Below are positions 33,599 to 45,839 of a stretch of 64,000 bases of DNA, piece by piece. The stretch comes from Symsagittifera roscoffensis. Lineage: Eukaryota > Xenacoelomorpha > Acoela > Convolutidae. The DNA lies in assembly GCF_963678635.1 (NCBI RefSeq), contig NC_087063.1, forward strand, positions 34,756,540-34,820,539. The letters run 5' to 3'. Position 1 is the first letter of the stretch. Each line of letters starts with the position of its first letter. Below the pieces are notes generated by a model. That model saw only the letters and a program-made list of their open reading frames with translations. It ran no database searches and had not been told where the DNA came from. The position numbers and the translations under genes are program-made.

Positions 33599-34080
33599 TA
33601 TATGCACCAAATATTCATGGCATGAGTTAATAGTGAGTTTCTTGAAAATTGTAATGGTTCGAGTTTTTGGTGCAATTATAAAAGTCGCGTAATTATAGTT
33701 GCTAAGTAAAGCTAGCTCCTGCATATGCTTTTCGTCTGAAACATCTACTCTTCTAAAACATTGTCACTTCACCTTAAAAATGCTCACAGCGCAGGAAAAT
33801 GCAAAAAATGGTCGTGTTTTATTAGAATACGGACCCGATAAAAACTATCTAGACTAAAGCGCGGACGCAATGGAACTTTTCGTTGCCTGAATGAGTCTTA
33901 TGGCCTGAATTTAATTCAGTGGTTTGAAAATAAAATCGATTTTTTATTTCAATTTTTTTTCCACAACCTCAAGTTGTATTATAGGGTTTATCATCAATTA
34001 GATGGGTTGATTGCTGTCTTTTCAGTCGCAATCACAGCTCGGAATAATGAAAATCTCGAAATGAATTTGACAAATACTGA

Positions 34081-34393
34081 CGTTAAAGCAGACTTGTTAA
34101 CGGGCCGCCATAATACAGGGAATTTTTTAAATATCGGCCCGTTGGGGCCCGTTGCTGCTTTTTTGGTAAAAAAAAACAAATTTGTTTCAAAACAATTTTA
34201 ATTAATTGTTTTACTTATTTATAAAGACCTTTTTTGAAAGCCATGGAAACCATTTCAAGTCATGTCGTTTAGCACACTGCAAGCTGTACAGTGCGCACTG
34301 AAACATAACATTGGTTAGTCAATAAAAGTAAGGCCCGTTGGGGCCCGTTGACATAAGTGAAAACATCGGCCCGTTGACAAGTATGCGTTAAAG
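34081..34393. mobile_element. hAT-type non-autonomous element with 8-bp target duplication
   Basis: The 297-bp element 34089-34385 is flanked by exact 8-bp direct repeats cgttaaag (34081-34088 and 34386-34393). The termini are cagacttgttaacgggccg and the inverse of catacttgtcaacgggccg, so about 17 of 19 positions pair. The interior repeats ggcccgttggggcccgttg on the right side and once more at about 34136. Eight-bp duplications and CA-starting inverted ends are typical of hAT elements. There is no transposase frame. Confidence 0.85.
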
Positions 34394-35639
34394 TTGAACT
34401 TCAGCCATCTTCATTTTCTTTAATGGCTCGATGAATGTAATTTTATATTCAAGTTCAGTATAATTTTTGAGAATTATTCTTTTCAAATGCTGGTAAATCA
34501 TAAGCGTCGAAATGCGCTAGCTAGACTTTTTCGCATGGTTATGTCTTAAAATTTGAATTACAGCTTTACTGTTTCTTAAAGAAAAACAGCGTGTAAAACT
34601 TTTTCGCATATTTTAATTTTTTGGATCTTCATTTTAAAAAAAAATTTAAAATCTGTAATAGATTTTTTGTCATAAGCGTTAAACTTAGTTTATACAAAAA
34701 TACTTGAATTGAATTATGGGCTGCAAAATAGGCAGTTTTCTGAGTTTTGCTTATGTTACATTGAAAAGATCAATTTATTTCTGTACCCCTTTTTTACCTT
34801 GAAATTTGGATTAGCAAGATTTTCCATTATTCGATTGGCATGGTAGTACAGAGCAGGTACAGTAAAAAAATATATTTTTGTTGTAACTAAGCAAAACTCA
34901 GAAGGCATTACTTACTTTAGAGCCCAGGCATTTTTGAGCAACAAATTAAACACTTATAATTTAAGACATCGGGACGTCTTCAGCAAAACTACGGCACGCA
35001 ACAAGTTCCAAAAACTAAAATGAACGAAGATCTGAAACATTTTCTGTAATTTAAGGACACCGATTACTTCAGTAGCTTGTGATTATTTCAAATATTGGCC
35101 CTCTGTAACCATAGCATTCCAGTTTTTGAAAAAGTATTCGATCATGCGTTCATGAGTTTCGGACGTTTTTTAAGATCAATAATGATTGCATGACTTTCTG
35201 TTTTTCTTGCATGACTTTCATTATTTTTAGAATGTGATCTTTTTTGGCAATTGCTTTTTCGCCTGAAACGGTGGACTATTTTATGCCACGTTAAAATTTT
35301 ATCCATGATGCTTATCAGTCAGAAATTTTGGGCTACTTTGTCCAGGTTCAGCGTGGTTTTTTTTTGCGAGGGAAAATTGGAAGTCTTTATGATACAGTCG
35401 CTAAATACTATACCAAAGAAGAGAACAATTTCAGTTCAATTTTCCTAGGCAAATTTTGCAAAATTAGTCTAAAAATAACGCTTAGAACTATCGTTTCAGA
35501 TTTAATCAGCGAACTTTATATCATTGTTCAATTGCAATTGATGAAATTTTTTAGTTAAGTTAAGTGTCAGCCTGGTCATTAACTAAGTCTTACCGCAAAA
35601 TTTGATCATCCAATTAGCTGAAGTTTTGATAAGCTGCAG

Positions 35640-36030
35640 TCTAAGCAAATTACAAACAAGAATAGCCGGTTACTGTGCATGTAGCACAGTATGTTTGGAC
35701 CATAGTCATTAAAACAAAAATTTTTCAAACTAGTGTAGCTTTTCTGCGTGGTGTGAGAAAAGGGTCTGACATAAAACTATAATTTAGTCATATTTGACAT
35801 TCATAGTAATATGGGCAAACCGGGCAAAATTTTTTGAAAAAAACTGACTTGAAAAAACTGACCAGAATTGTTTTTTTGAGAATTTATTAGTGTGGTTCGA
35901 ATCCCGCTGAAAGGGTGTTAAAATGATATATCATTCAACTCAGTCCGATGATTATTTGTGGTACCTGATTTTGCTTAAAAAACTAAAACACAACACACCC
36001 GAATGCAAAGTTCCTCCCCATTTTCAATGA
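35640..36030 (+). repeat. Dispersed repeat family S, short copy
   Basis: It contains agccggttactgtgcatgta, tctgcgtggtgtgagaaaag, a gtggttcgaatcccgctgaa stretch, ttcaactcagtccgatgatt, and cgaatgcaaagttcctcccc. The same blocks occur in forward order near 46590 and 48130 and inverted at 50500-51260. The gttcgaatcc core looks like a tRNA B box but no tRNA-like partner sequence is nearby. Confidence 0.65.
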
Positions 36031-36112
36031 TCCGAACAAAAAAGACAGCGAATATATTTTTTAAGAAACCATTTTTGTTTCGAAAGATAATATAAAATAT
36101 TGCTTGCGTATT

Positions 36113-36118
36113 TTTATT
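36113..36118 (-). terminator. Candidate polyadenylation signal of the membrane-protein gene
   Basis: AATAAA on the minus strand, about 225 bases past the stop codon at 36342. It is plausible by position only. Confidence 0.35.
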
Positions 36119-36341
36119 TATTTTTTCATTTTTCGAGAACCCTAGATAGGAACTGATGCAAATTGGAACCAACTTCCGTGTTGTCAGACTCAGATCGCGA
36201 TCACACCCATAACTTAGCACAGTTAAGATAAATCAACAAAATTTAACAATCTGAGTTTTTTCAAAACGTTTCTAGAGTAATACAAGAGTCTAATTTTAGT
36301 TATTTTAATTTGAAACTCGGATCAACATAGTTATCGGAAAA

Positions 36342-38951
36342 TTAAGTGCCGGCGCAAGTACTCGCGCACATGTCCATAAACATCGCATAATTCTTCCTCA
36401 CTTCTTCTGCGAACACGTTCGATTTTTTGAAATCATTCACATCGTACAAAGAATTGCACTCGTACTTGTGTTTGTGCAGAGGACCTGCCACCACGAGAAG
36501 TGATGAGTAATTTGAGCTAGGACTGAGGTGTTTGTTAGTTGCCACGTAAGGAAATGCAGTTGAGGTGTTGTTTGTGAAGCAGGGCGAGAGGGAAAATAAG
36601 AACACGTTGTTTCCGTGTCTCTCCCCAGGCCCCCCTCGGTAGTACTCGAAGTGGTCGGCGTTTGAGGCTAGCAGCACTGTCTCTGCATTCGTCAATTCGT
36701 ATTTTCGCAACACGACTACACAAAATAAATTTTGTGGCTACCGAGAAACTTCATAAGATAAACAACTTTTTCATTTTAAAAATTTAGCCGGAAGCATCAA
36801 TTTCAGTTCTAAAATTTTGACTAGATATATTTATCAAAAAAAAAAATGTTCACCAGATTTTTTCCTCTATTTGCTGCTTGATTTTGGAGGGTTTTGGTCA
36901 ATATTTCTGTTTCGAAGAAATTTGAACCGAAACTTTAACTTAGCGGAATATGAAAACTTTTCATAAATTTTCTGAAAAAAATAAAACAACAATAGAAATA
37001 GAGCCAGTTTACCTTTTAGCAAGCAGAAAAACTTGAGCTGTGATTTTATGCTTTTCTCCTTCAGGCTCACTTCTTCCCCAATTGAGTTGTGGTAGGACCA
37101 CGTGAACGAAATACGGGTCCAGTTGACACTGCACGACCCAATGAAGGGCAGATGCTCGTATTTCACCAGGGGTATCGAATTGCTGTCATTTCTGACCCCC
37201 CATGATGAGGGGGTAGTGTAGGAAGTCAAGTCGCTATTTTTAGCCGGACTAGCAATTTGGTCTGACCATTTAGGAGTAGTGAATGAACTGCTTTCATTTT
37301 GAGTTTTTCTATTGAACGCATCGTACGGGTTTAAGCTCACAGAGTTCGGCCAAATAACGGTAAGACAGAAAATCATTGATATCGAAAAGACTATCATGAA
37401 AATTGAAATGAAGAGAAGAATCAGAAAAATTTTGGGCAAATTAAGAATAACATCCAGAAACTCTTTCGCGAAGATGGAAATTTTGGAGAACATGGAGCTC
37501 ATCTGGGAATAAGTTTGGATTTCGTTTTCAGGCTCGCTGGCACTGATAGATGATTCAATAGCCAAGTAGTTTGAATCCAGGGGGACGTAGCTATCCACGT
37601 GAATTGGGGCCGCTAAAGTTCGTACTTTCTGAGTTGTCTGGCCTGGAAATGGAGGAGACATCGCTGTAGTGTTTGTAGATACAGTAGCTATTAATGTGGA
37701 GGAGCTACCTAAAAACTAGAAATGAAAGTGAGGTTCAAAATGGGGCTGAAAAATGCTGCATGTGGTCTGGAATAGAATGTCAATTACAGATTTACATAAG
37801 AAAGACAGGCGTCAGATGGGTAATATTATATCCACGCTACCGTTTTATATCCACGCTACCAATTTCTAAAAAGAGCGAGTGGCTCCAAAATTTAATATTC
37901 AGACCGCATGGATCGAATTTTGATGGTAAATTTTAACATGCATACAAAGGAAACAGGTAATGATCGTCACTAATCAATCAGAAACTGGTTATGCTCAACC
38001 AAAGTAAACAAATGCTGTGAACAAGAACAAATCAGTACCTTTATCAGTTTTTTACGTGCTAAAAAGGTTGACACCGTTCCCCATGTGGCGTTAGAGTAGA
38101 AACGTTTTGCCCTTTTTACGGGAGGCCTGTGTATCCTCATTTAATTGTTTCCGACTAATTGGTAACGAAAAATTTGATATTTAACAGGGATCTACTTTAA
38201 CAAGAACATATAGCAATACAGGGAACATCCATTGCTCTCAAACTGTCTTTTTTCAGGCAGCTTAATTGGGAAGGTTGCAAGATGAACTCCAGAAGCTTTT
38301 TGGGTTCAGTTGCTAAGTTCTTCAAAAAAATTGTTGAAAACATAAATCTAAAAAGATTTTGAGCTTCAGAGATTTTTTTCGAACAGTTGCTAATGATTTT
38401 GACTCGGGCTATTGTCAGGCAGGTGTAAAAAAATTAATGCAATAAAATATCTGTAGTTGTTAGTTGCTGAAAAGTTATTTTATTAAATATGCTGAAAAAT
38501 GTTTTCGAGAATCTAAAATGTAGGAATTTTGTAAAAATTGTTGAAAAGTTGGATGAGCGTTAAAAATGATAGTAAGATTGCTTTTAGATTCATCAAATTT
38601 GATTAACTGAGATACAACCCTCTTTTGACAAACACCCCTAATGCTGGCTTTTCTTTTTTTCCCGCCAGATAAAAGTAGGTACAGCTCATTAACTTTACCT
38701 GCAAGTGTTTTTGGTCTGTTCGTCGATCCCTCTCTGCTTAAACTTCTCTGCCTAGTGGGCAGTGTCTGGTAGGGCACACTGATCACAGAATTATGGATGG
38801 TGTTCAGGGTAGTCTGTGAGTTCCTCCTCCTTTCATCGCTATTGTACATCAGAGAAGGAGCCACCCGGTTGGCATTGTGTTCCAGAAACCAGTTCCTCGC
38901 CTCCTCGAAACTCAGAACGCGGCCTTGCAGTCCGTACAGTGAACTGTCCAT
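36342..38951 (-). CDS. Type II single-pass membrane glycoprotein, unrecognised family
   Basis: Three minus-strand exons join in phase 1 into 440 residues: 38951-38699 (ATG; donor ag|gtaaag), 37708-37013 (acceptor tttttag; donor ag|gtaaac) and 36715-36342 (acceptor tttgtgtag; stop TAA). Residues 1-175 have no signal peptide and are Ser/Thr/Arg-rich (RRRNSQ, RQRSLSREGS), suggesting a phosphorylatable cytoplasmic tail. Residues about 177-204 (KIFLILLFISIFMIVFSISM and on) are one strong membrane span. The rest is predicted extracellular or luminal, with sequons at NES, NDS, NWT, NNTS and NYS and at least six cysteines, several near the end (MDMCASTCAGT). I do not recognise a domain; the layout is that of type II receptors or glycosyltransferases, but no catalytic motif is visible. 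The third exon has KYE, TVLLASNADHFEYYRGGPGE and a VVAGPLHKHKYEC stretch. Confidence 0.8.
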
Positions 38952-40568
38952 ACTTTTTAATAAGAAGTCTTAGCTTGAGCAAGATTTATAACAATACTTG
39001 GAAACTAATTTATATATCAAACTGGTAGTTATTTCCATTCACCGGTAAATTAAACCTTATGTAAATGTAATGTTAGTCAGAGTTGTTTCTGTACCGTAGC
39101 TCTATGCTAATTATTGGCTGCTAAGCAAGGAAGGTCTCGCCCTTTTATTCTGTGATATTTATGCGGCTTCTCTGTTAGACAACCAAGTCAATTCTCAAAG
39201 TTTGTCTTCATTCCACTGGGAAAAATTGGAATGCATTACCTAATCCGTTTTTGCTTCAAGGGAAAAGAAAAAGCCGAAGATGCTCCCAAGCTAAACTAAC
39301 AAAGTATGTCAGGGGATTTTAAGCAACCGGGTAGCGTTTTGGGAAGCCGGGCTCAAGGCGACCGTTCGGCTCAATTGTAAAATTGAAATTGACGCATCAC
39401 AAAATTTCCTCTCCTGAATTGAAATTGGGTATAAAAATGAGAAGAGCGGGCATAAAACAAACACTACGCGGGTTAATGTGCTGAATAAAAATTAGAGAAA
39501 TACAACAATAATAACAAGAGGGCTTGAGGCCTATTCATTGCAACACAGTAGTGGGAAAAATTGTCCAACTTCTTGAATCTGATTTTTCCTTTTTGTTATA
39601 ACCGCTAGACATTACTAACTGATTGATATCATTACTTTTCCTTTCCTCTTTACAATTTGACCAACCTATTCGGAAATATTACCTGTTGGCTTTGCGATAG
39701 AAGAAATAAAATTATTTCATTGTTAGATTTGAATGGGCGAGCGGCTTTCTCGAGAGGGCAATAATATACTCTTTATCTACATTAGAGGCCATAAACGGGA
39801 CTGCGATGAATAAATATGACTACTTTTAACCCACAATTGGGCTATAGAGTTACACTTGATGGTAAGGAAGAGTTAAAGGGGAGCCCATTATAGAAACCTA
39901 AAGTTACAAAAAAAGGAGGGCTCTAAAGTTACAAATTGCAGTAAAAAAATTCATCGAGTAAGTTCTCAGGTTTTAATATCAAAAAATGATGACGTTTTTG
40001 AATGATTTTGTTTTAGTATCAATAGCTAAATTGCTTGCTTTCATCAATTTACCGGAAAATTTACATGAATGCACGAACTGTTTCAAGCTGTTTAGTTAAG
40101 CGAAATAATTTAATTTTGTCTAGCTTTTGATCTTGCTCGAACGTAACAAATGCAGTTTAATCGCCTCATTTTTTCAAAACAGGATTTCCTCAGTAGGTTT
40201 TGAAATTTCACTTGAGGGTAACCATTAAATCTACTAGTGTCCCTTTTAATTAGGCTAAAAAGGGGTTCAATAGTTGGTATTGAGGTCACCCCGTTGGAAT
40301 GCCACTGAGCTCCTAAGCAGATTTGGGTCGTTCGGTTTTATCCAAAGTAATTGTCGCTGAAGAGGTAAATTAAGAGATAAAAAGATATCTTAATAGATAA
40401 GATTTATCTCTCAACATGCAAAGTCTGCTCGTAGTGAAGGAAGAGTATACTTGTTAAAATAAGGTTAGAAAAGTGAGCAACAGGGTTGAAATCGCATTTT
40501 GAAGTTTTTTTCTCCACAACTAGAATGAAGTTTTCCCATTGTGAAAAAAAAACATGCTTCTTGACTAG
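38952..40568. other. Upstream region of the membrane-protein gene; no gene seen
   Basis: This holds the presumed promoter of the minus-strand gene starting at 38951 and about 1.3 kb of further A/T-rich DNA. A somewhat GC-richer patch lies near 39320-39400 (gcgttttgggaagccgggct). I see no repeat shared with the rest of the window, no RNA gene and no coding frame. Confidence 0.45.
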
Positions 40569-40916
40569 GTTAAAACCTATAAGATAGATTGATTAAATAA
40601 AACTTTGAATCACAACATTCTTCTTAACAGAAAAACATTTAGCTTACTACGTTTACTACTAACAATGTAACGGCTCCTTTCCTCTCGGGAAATAAGTTAA
40701 TACGTCGAAATAAGTAAAATGATTTTCTAGTAGAAAAAAATGGTACTAAATTACAAACGAATGATTGATAAAGAAAATATACCCCTAAAATGGTACAAAT
40801 TTGATTTAATAAGCAACATACAAAAATTTATATAACATCTTTTTTTCTATCGAAAATTATTAGTTTTCGGCTTGGCCCAGTTTTAGTTTTTCTATTTCTG
40901 CATCAAATAGTTCGCT

Positions 40917-41540
40917 TTACATGTCCATCGTATCGTCGAGTTCGTTTATAGCCATTCTGAGATATTGGTCAGTTGAGGATAGGGATAGGATGTCATCTGA
41001 GTACATTGAGTATCCAAATCGTCCGAATCGTGATGGCATCGGTTGGTCAATCACGTTCGGCGGTGTAGGATTCAAGGCGACAAGGTCTCCGAAGGATCCA
41101 GTATGTTAAGGTATCTGGTCTATAACATCTATAACCATTCTTTGACCGTAAAGTTTAATCGGGCCTGCATTACGACCAGAGCAGCGCAAAATTGTTTTGT
41201 TACCATATGTAGCAATTGTCTTTGGTCCTGTTGTAACTTCGTCTGAGGAGTGTACAAAAGCTTGTCGAAGTGTCAGCAGAGTGGTCTGAATTCTGATAGT
41301 TCGAAGGAGTGACAGTGTCTGGTTTGCTCTCGTTTGTCGGTTTTTGGTCTCCAAAGTGTGATGATTATGCTTTTTGGTCACCAATGGTCGTTGGTTGTGC
41401 CAGGATTATACTGATATGATAAACCGGAGAAGGAGTTTTCATGAGAAGAACACGTTCTGAAATCTCAGACATTGCCTTATCTAAGATGAAATCCGAATGA
41501 GAGTGGGGTTCGGCAAGTTTTCTAACCATTTGTACAAGGA
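40917..41540 (-). pseudogene. Broken retroelement-like reading frame, tandem copy 1
   Basis: Minus-strand protein-like sequence runs down to a TAA at 40917-40919. It holds GRNAGPIKLYGQRMVIDVID, then a stop, then GSFGDLVALNPTPPNVIDQP, and ends in MAINELDDTMDM. Lesions in this copy are an in-frame TAA at about 41106 and a one-base insertion near 41371 (gctttttgg against gcttttgg in copy 2). The amino-acid order is kept across lesions, indicating past coding use. I do not recognise the protein family. The position next to LTR-like DNA suggests a retroelement product. Confidence 0.55.
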
Positions 41541-42544
41541 AAACTTCCAGCTATCTATTTCCAATCGCTAAAATCCGATGTATCCGAAAAAATGCCTATT
41601 GATTCGTCGCAAGCTAAAAAAATTTTGGTAGAATTAATTTTTTAGCGGGAAATGGTTGTCGCTCATTTTTTGTAGCTTTCCGATTGGCATCTATTCAGCA
41701 TTATGGTTAGGAGACGAATGCGAACGAAAGCTTTCCTTTAGAAGTGCAAATATGAGTCAAATTTGATTTTGATAAAGCGATATTTGATTTTCGGATTATT
41801 TTACCTCTGATAATTTGACCGTGGATTTACTTGACTTCACAATTTTCTGGTTCATTTTCTTCTAGAAAGAGTTTCCATTAATGCTTTTTTTGTTTTCCGG
41901 AGAAAGGTACCTTTACATGGACTTCGAAGGAGAATCCTTGAGGTGGAGTGTTTTTAAAATGTAGGGTAGTCTGTCTCCTATCCCTTTTCCAATGGGAACT
42001 GACTATATTTTTGACTTCATGATTCTTCATTTAATTTTTTTTCTGGTAAAACGGTCCTTTGTTACACCTAATTCTATTTTATAAAGAATAAAACGCTAAA
42101 GAGTAAATTAATCTCAAAGTTAGAACAATAAAGAAGAGAAGAGCATTCTTTCCATCGAATAGAATAAAGATATCAGGCTGACATAAAAAAAAATCAGTTA
42201 AAACTTTTAGGATAGATTGATTTAGTAAAACATTGAATCACAACATTCCTCTTAACAGAAAAACATTTAGCTTACTACGTTTTTTACTAACAATGTAACT
42301 GCTCTTTTCCTCACGGGAAATAAGTTAATACGTCGAAATAAGTAAAATGATTTTCTAGAAGAAAAAGTGGTACTAAATTACAAACGAATGATTGATAAAG
42401 AAAATATACCCCTAAAATGGTACAAATTTGATTTAATAAGCAAAATACAAAAATTTATATAACGTCTTTTTTTTCTATCGAAAATTATTAGTTTTCGGCT
42501 TGGCCCAGTTTTAGTTTTTCTATTTCTGCATCAAATAGTTCGCT

Positions 42545-43180
42545 TTACATGTCCATCGTATCGTCGAGTTCGTTTATAGCCATTCTGAGATATTGGTCAG
42601 TTGAGGATAGGGATAGGATGTCATCTGAGTACATTGAGTATCCAAGTCGTCCGAAGGATACGTGATGGCATCGGTTGGTCAATCACGTTCGGCGGTGTAG
42701 GATTCAAGGCGATAAGGTCTCCGAAGGATCCAGTATGTTAAGGTATCTGGTCTATAACATCTATAACCATTCTTTGACCGTAAAGTTTAATCGGGCCTGC
42801 ATTACGACCAGAGCAGCGCAAAATTGTTTTGTTACCATTTGTAGCAATTGTCTTTGGTCCTGTTGTAACTTCGTCTGAGGAGTTTACAAAAGCTTGCCGA
42901 AGTGTCAGCAGAGTGGTCTGAATTCTGAAAGTTCGAAGGAGTGACAGTGTTTGGTTTGCTCTCTTTAGTCGGTTTTTGGTCTCCAAAGTGTGATGATTAT
43001 GCTTTTGGTCACCAATGGTCGTTGGTTGTGCCAGGATTATACTGATATGATAAACCGGAGAAGGAGTTTTCATGAGAAGAACACGTTCTGAAATCTCAGA
43101 CATTGCCTTATCTAAGATGAAATCCGAATGAGAGTGGGATTCGGCAAGTTTTCTAACCATTTGTACAAGGAAAACTTCCA
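42545..43180 (-). pseudogene. Broken retroelement-like reading frame, tandem copy 2
   Basis: This is the counterpart of the frame at 40917-41540. It stays open from about 43180 (LEVFLVQMVRKLAESHSHSD, then DKAMSEISERVLLMKTPSP) to QRMVIDVIDQIP at the same TAA as copy 1. After that stop, a short insertion at about 42648-42660 shifts the frame relative to copy 1. The shared stop predates the tandem duplication, while the frameshifts are private to each copy. Confidence 0.55.
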
Positions 43181-43955
43181 GCTATCTATTTCCAATCACT
43201 AAAATCCGATGTATCCGAAAAAATGCTTAATAATTCGTCGCAAGCTAAAAAATTTTGGTAGAATTAATTTTCTTAGCGGGAAATGGTTGTCTGTCATTTT
43301 TTGAAGCTTTCCGATTGGCATCTATTCAGCATTATGGTTAGGAGACGAATGCGAACGAATGCTTTCCCTCAGAGGTGCAAATATGAGTCGACTTTGATTT
43401 TGATAAAGCGATATTTGATTTTCGGATTATTTTTACCTCTGATAATTTGACCGTGAATTTACTTGACCTCATAATTTTCTGGTTCATTTTCTTCTAGAAA
43501 GAGTTTCCATTAATGCTTTTTTGTTTTCCGAAGAAAGTTACCTTTACATGGACTTTGAAGGAGAATCCTTGAGGTGGAGTGTTTTTAAAATGTAGGGTAG
43601 TCTGTCTCCTATCCCTTTTTCAATGGGAACTGACTATATTTTTGACTTCATGATTCTTCATTTAATTTTTTTTCTGGTAAAACGGTTCTTTGTTACAGCT
43701 AATTCTATTTTATAAAGAATAAAACGCTAAAGAGTAAATTAATCTCAAAGTTAGAACAATAAAGAATAGAAGAGCATTCTTTCCGTCGGATAGAATGAAC
43801 ATATCAGGCTGACATGAAAAAAATCAGTTAAAACTTTTAGGATAGATTGATTTAGTAAAACATTGAATCACAACATTCCCCTTAACAGAAAAACATTTAG
43901 CTTACTACGTTTTTTACTAATAAAGTAACTGCTCCTTTCGTATCGGGAAATACGG

Positions 43956-45190
43956 CAATATGACAAAATAGTACGACCTCGAGTTAATACGATCTTCTTC
44001 TGTAAGCAGAGCAATAAATTTAAGGATGAACAGACAACTTAATTCAAGGGTCTTTCCAGTGACATCAAAATTTCACGGTTTTTGAATCAGTTTCTCGTGT
44101 TCTGATAGAAGCAGAAAGTCGACGGAAATTTGAATACCAACGGTAGAGGAATTAACTACGTTTTGGTTCTTAGACATTTTTACAGCATTTACCATTTTAA
44201 TATCAAAAGGAGATATTATGAAGCAATAGATAAAAAATTAAAAATATATAGAAATTGAATTTAAAAAAAAAACAAAAGTCAAGTTAAAAGTCAAAGTTTG
44301 ATAACTCAAAAGAAAACAACAAGAGTTACACAATTTGGTGCCATTTTTTCCTAGTGATAGTTTGAAAGAAACCAGGCTAGAAAAATTAAAACCGAAGCTA
44401 TTTGGTAGGTAATTAGGTAATCTTGCGTAATCCGAAATTTTCAAAACTGAAGCAATTGCGTTGCAGTATATTTTTTTAAATCTTTTATATAATCGCTTTT
44501 TAATTTTTATTAATTGTTGTTACCACAAATTCTTGGTGTTTTTTATGTTTTTCATACAGAAAATCAAGGAAGAATTCAATTGAACCATTTTCCATTTTGT
44601 TAGTCTACTCTGATTAGTTTTCTTTCCAAGATTTGTTGAAAGCGCAGAATAAAAATTTGGGGTCTTTAAGAATTTCAAAATCGGAACCGTAGAGATAAAT
44701 TTTGTATTGCTCTTTTGCCGAAAGAACTTCTATAGATTCTAATTGTTTTTATCGATTTTTTTATTTTCTGAGCATTTGGAAACCTTAAGGCAATTGAAAC
44801 GGTCTTCCAATGAATCTCATGTAATTGGTCGAAAGATGCACCGAGTGCTTTATGAGATGCATCTGTGTTGAGTTGTACGTCTAAAGTCGTTTTTTTTTCC
44901 TCAAATTGACAATTTATTGCTGAGTTTTTTCCATTGCTTCTGATTGACTATTGTTCTCTTGGAAATAATTTTTTTGTTTAGTGGGCTTAAAGAGCTTCCC
45001 CAAGGTTTTAGTTTGGCACAAATTTAATGTACTGGTTTGTTGAGCCAAGGGATGATCCAGCAGATTTTTTGCGAAAGCGATGTTTTTGATGGCTTTGGTT
45101 TTAACTACCAATGGTGAAACGCCCAATTGTGTAATTTTGAATCCAAGCCATCAAATTTTTTGGAAGAATTTGCACTTGGGCTACTTAACA
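43956..45190. other. A/T-rich stretch, probably retroelement interior
   Basis: This lies between the 1.63-kb tandem array and the gag-like remnant. A minus-strand frame of 70 codons at 45126-44914 (KTKAIKNIAFAKNLLDHP) may continue the decayed gag region but has no recognisable motif. I see nothing else supportable. Confidence 0.35.
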
Positions 45191-45199
45191 ACAAAGTTA

Positions 45200-45797
45200 T
45201 AATTGTCAAAGTTTGAGAAAAATTTTTAGCCTGTCTTTTTGAATCTACTTAGTTGTGGAGCTCTCTCGCGTTGTTTTTGATTGACCAGTTCGTGTCTTTC
45301 GAATGTGACTCTGATTTTCTTTACAGAAGCTGTGGCCAATTGATTCCAAACTTTTTGAACAAAATGTGAAGAATTTTGACCCTCGTGATTTTTTGTCCGA
45401 GAAATCGTTCGCTTTCATTCTAGCTCAAAATATAGTATCTAAGGTAATTTGTTTTTTCGCAATATCCAATCGCTTTTCGTTAAAGCGTTTCATCTCAGTC
45501 TTAATTGCAGCCATATCTTCGTCGTCGAATAATTTTTGTCCGCGAAACTTTTTCTCAGGCCTCGCGGTTTTTTTGGTTTTAAGATTCTCCAACCGTCGAA
45601 CTTTCTAAGACGGGAGGTTGTTGTGGTTTCTTGTTATCGGACTTGAAACACTTTCAATGTCTTCATTTTTTGTTTTGATCACCGGTATATGAAAGAAATC
45701 ATTCTACTCTTAACACGGATTAGGTGGATTCACCGTTTGATTCTGCAAAAATTGAGGTATACTTCTCATGTTGGATTCGATCCTGCTGGCTGCGTCA
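45200..45797 (-). pseudogene. Decayed Ty3/Gypsy-type gag start, unit 1
   Basis: Minus-strand sequence after the primer-binding-like site reads QNQTVNPP, then frameshifted and stop-interrupted pieces ending PVIKTKNEDIESV. It continues as KKFRGQKLFDDEDMAAIKTE followed by MKRFNEKRLDIAKKQITLDT and a stop. The first part is collinear with the better-kept gag starts at 47080-47233 and 48640-48761. It is clearly non-functional. Confidence 0.55.
45780..45797 (-). other. Decayed primer-binding-like site (tRNA-Ser type)
   Basis: The minus strand reads tgacgcagccagcaggat, which resembles the complement of a eukaryotic tRNA-Ser 3' end (cctgc, gctgcg, CCA) with TGG decayed to TGA. A second, intact copy lies 95 bp away at 45875-45893. 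Confidence 0.5.
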
Positions 45798-45839
45798 TGA
45801 TCGAATGTTTCTGTGTCACAGCAATTTCTACTTATTTAC

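Larger units (their letters stand above)
40569..43955 (-). repeat. 1.63-kb tandem unit, two copies plus a partial third
   Basis: The block gatagattgattnantaaaac with cacaacattc and aacagaaaaacatttagctt recurs at 40583, 42211 and 43841 (steps of 1628 and 1630). Everything between is also repeated with a few percent differences. The third copy ends near 43955. Each unit contains an LTR-like stretch (about 42050-42330 in the second) that resembles the LTR-like pieces at 45840-49160, and a broken minus-strand reading frame. It is read as a retroelement-derived unit amplified in tandem. Confidence 0.85.

Noticed and set aside
33142-33724. Overlapping frames of up to 185 codons
   Set aside because: They run across the foldback edge and the TA-flanked inverted-repeat element, and both strands are open because of the symmetry. 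No protein motif is visible.
35880-35910. gtggttcgaatcccgctgaa as a tRNA or tRNA-derived SINE promoter
   Set aside because: A B-box-like core alone is present. There is no A box, no cloverleaf and no tRNA-like arms at the right distance.
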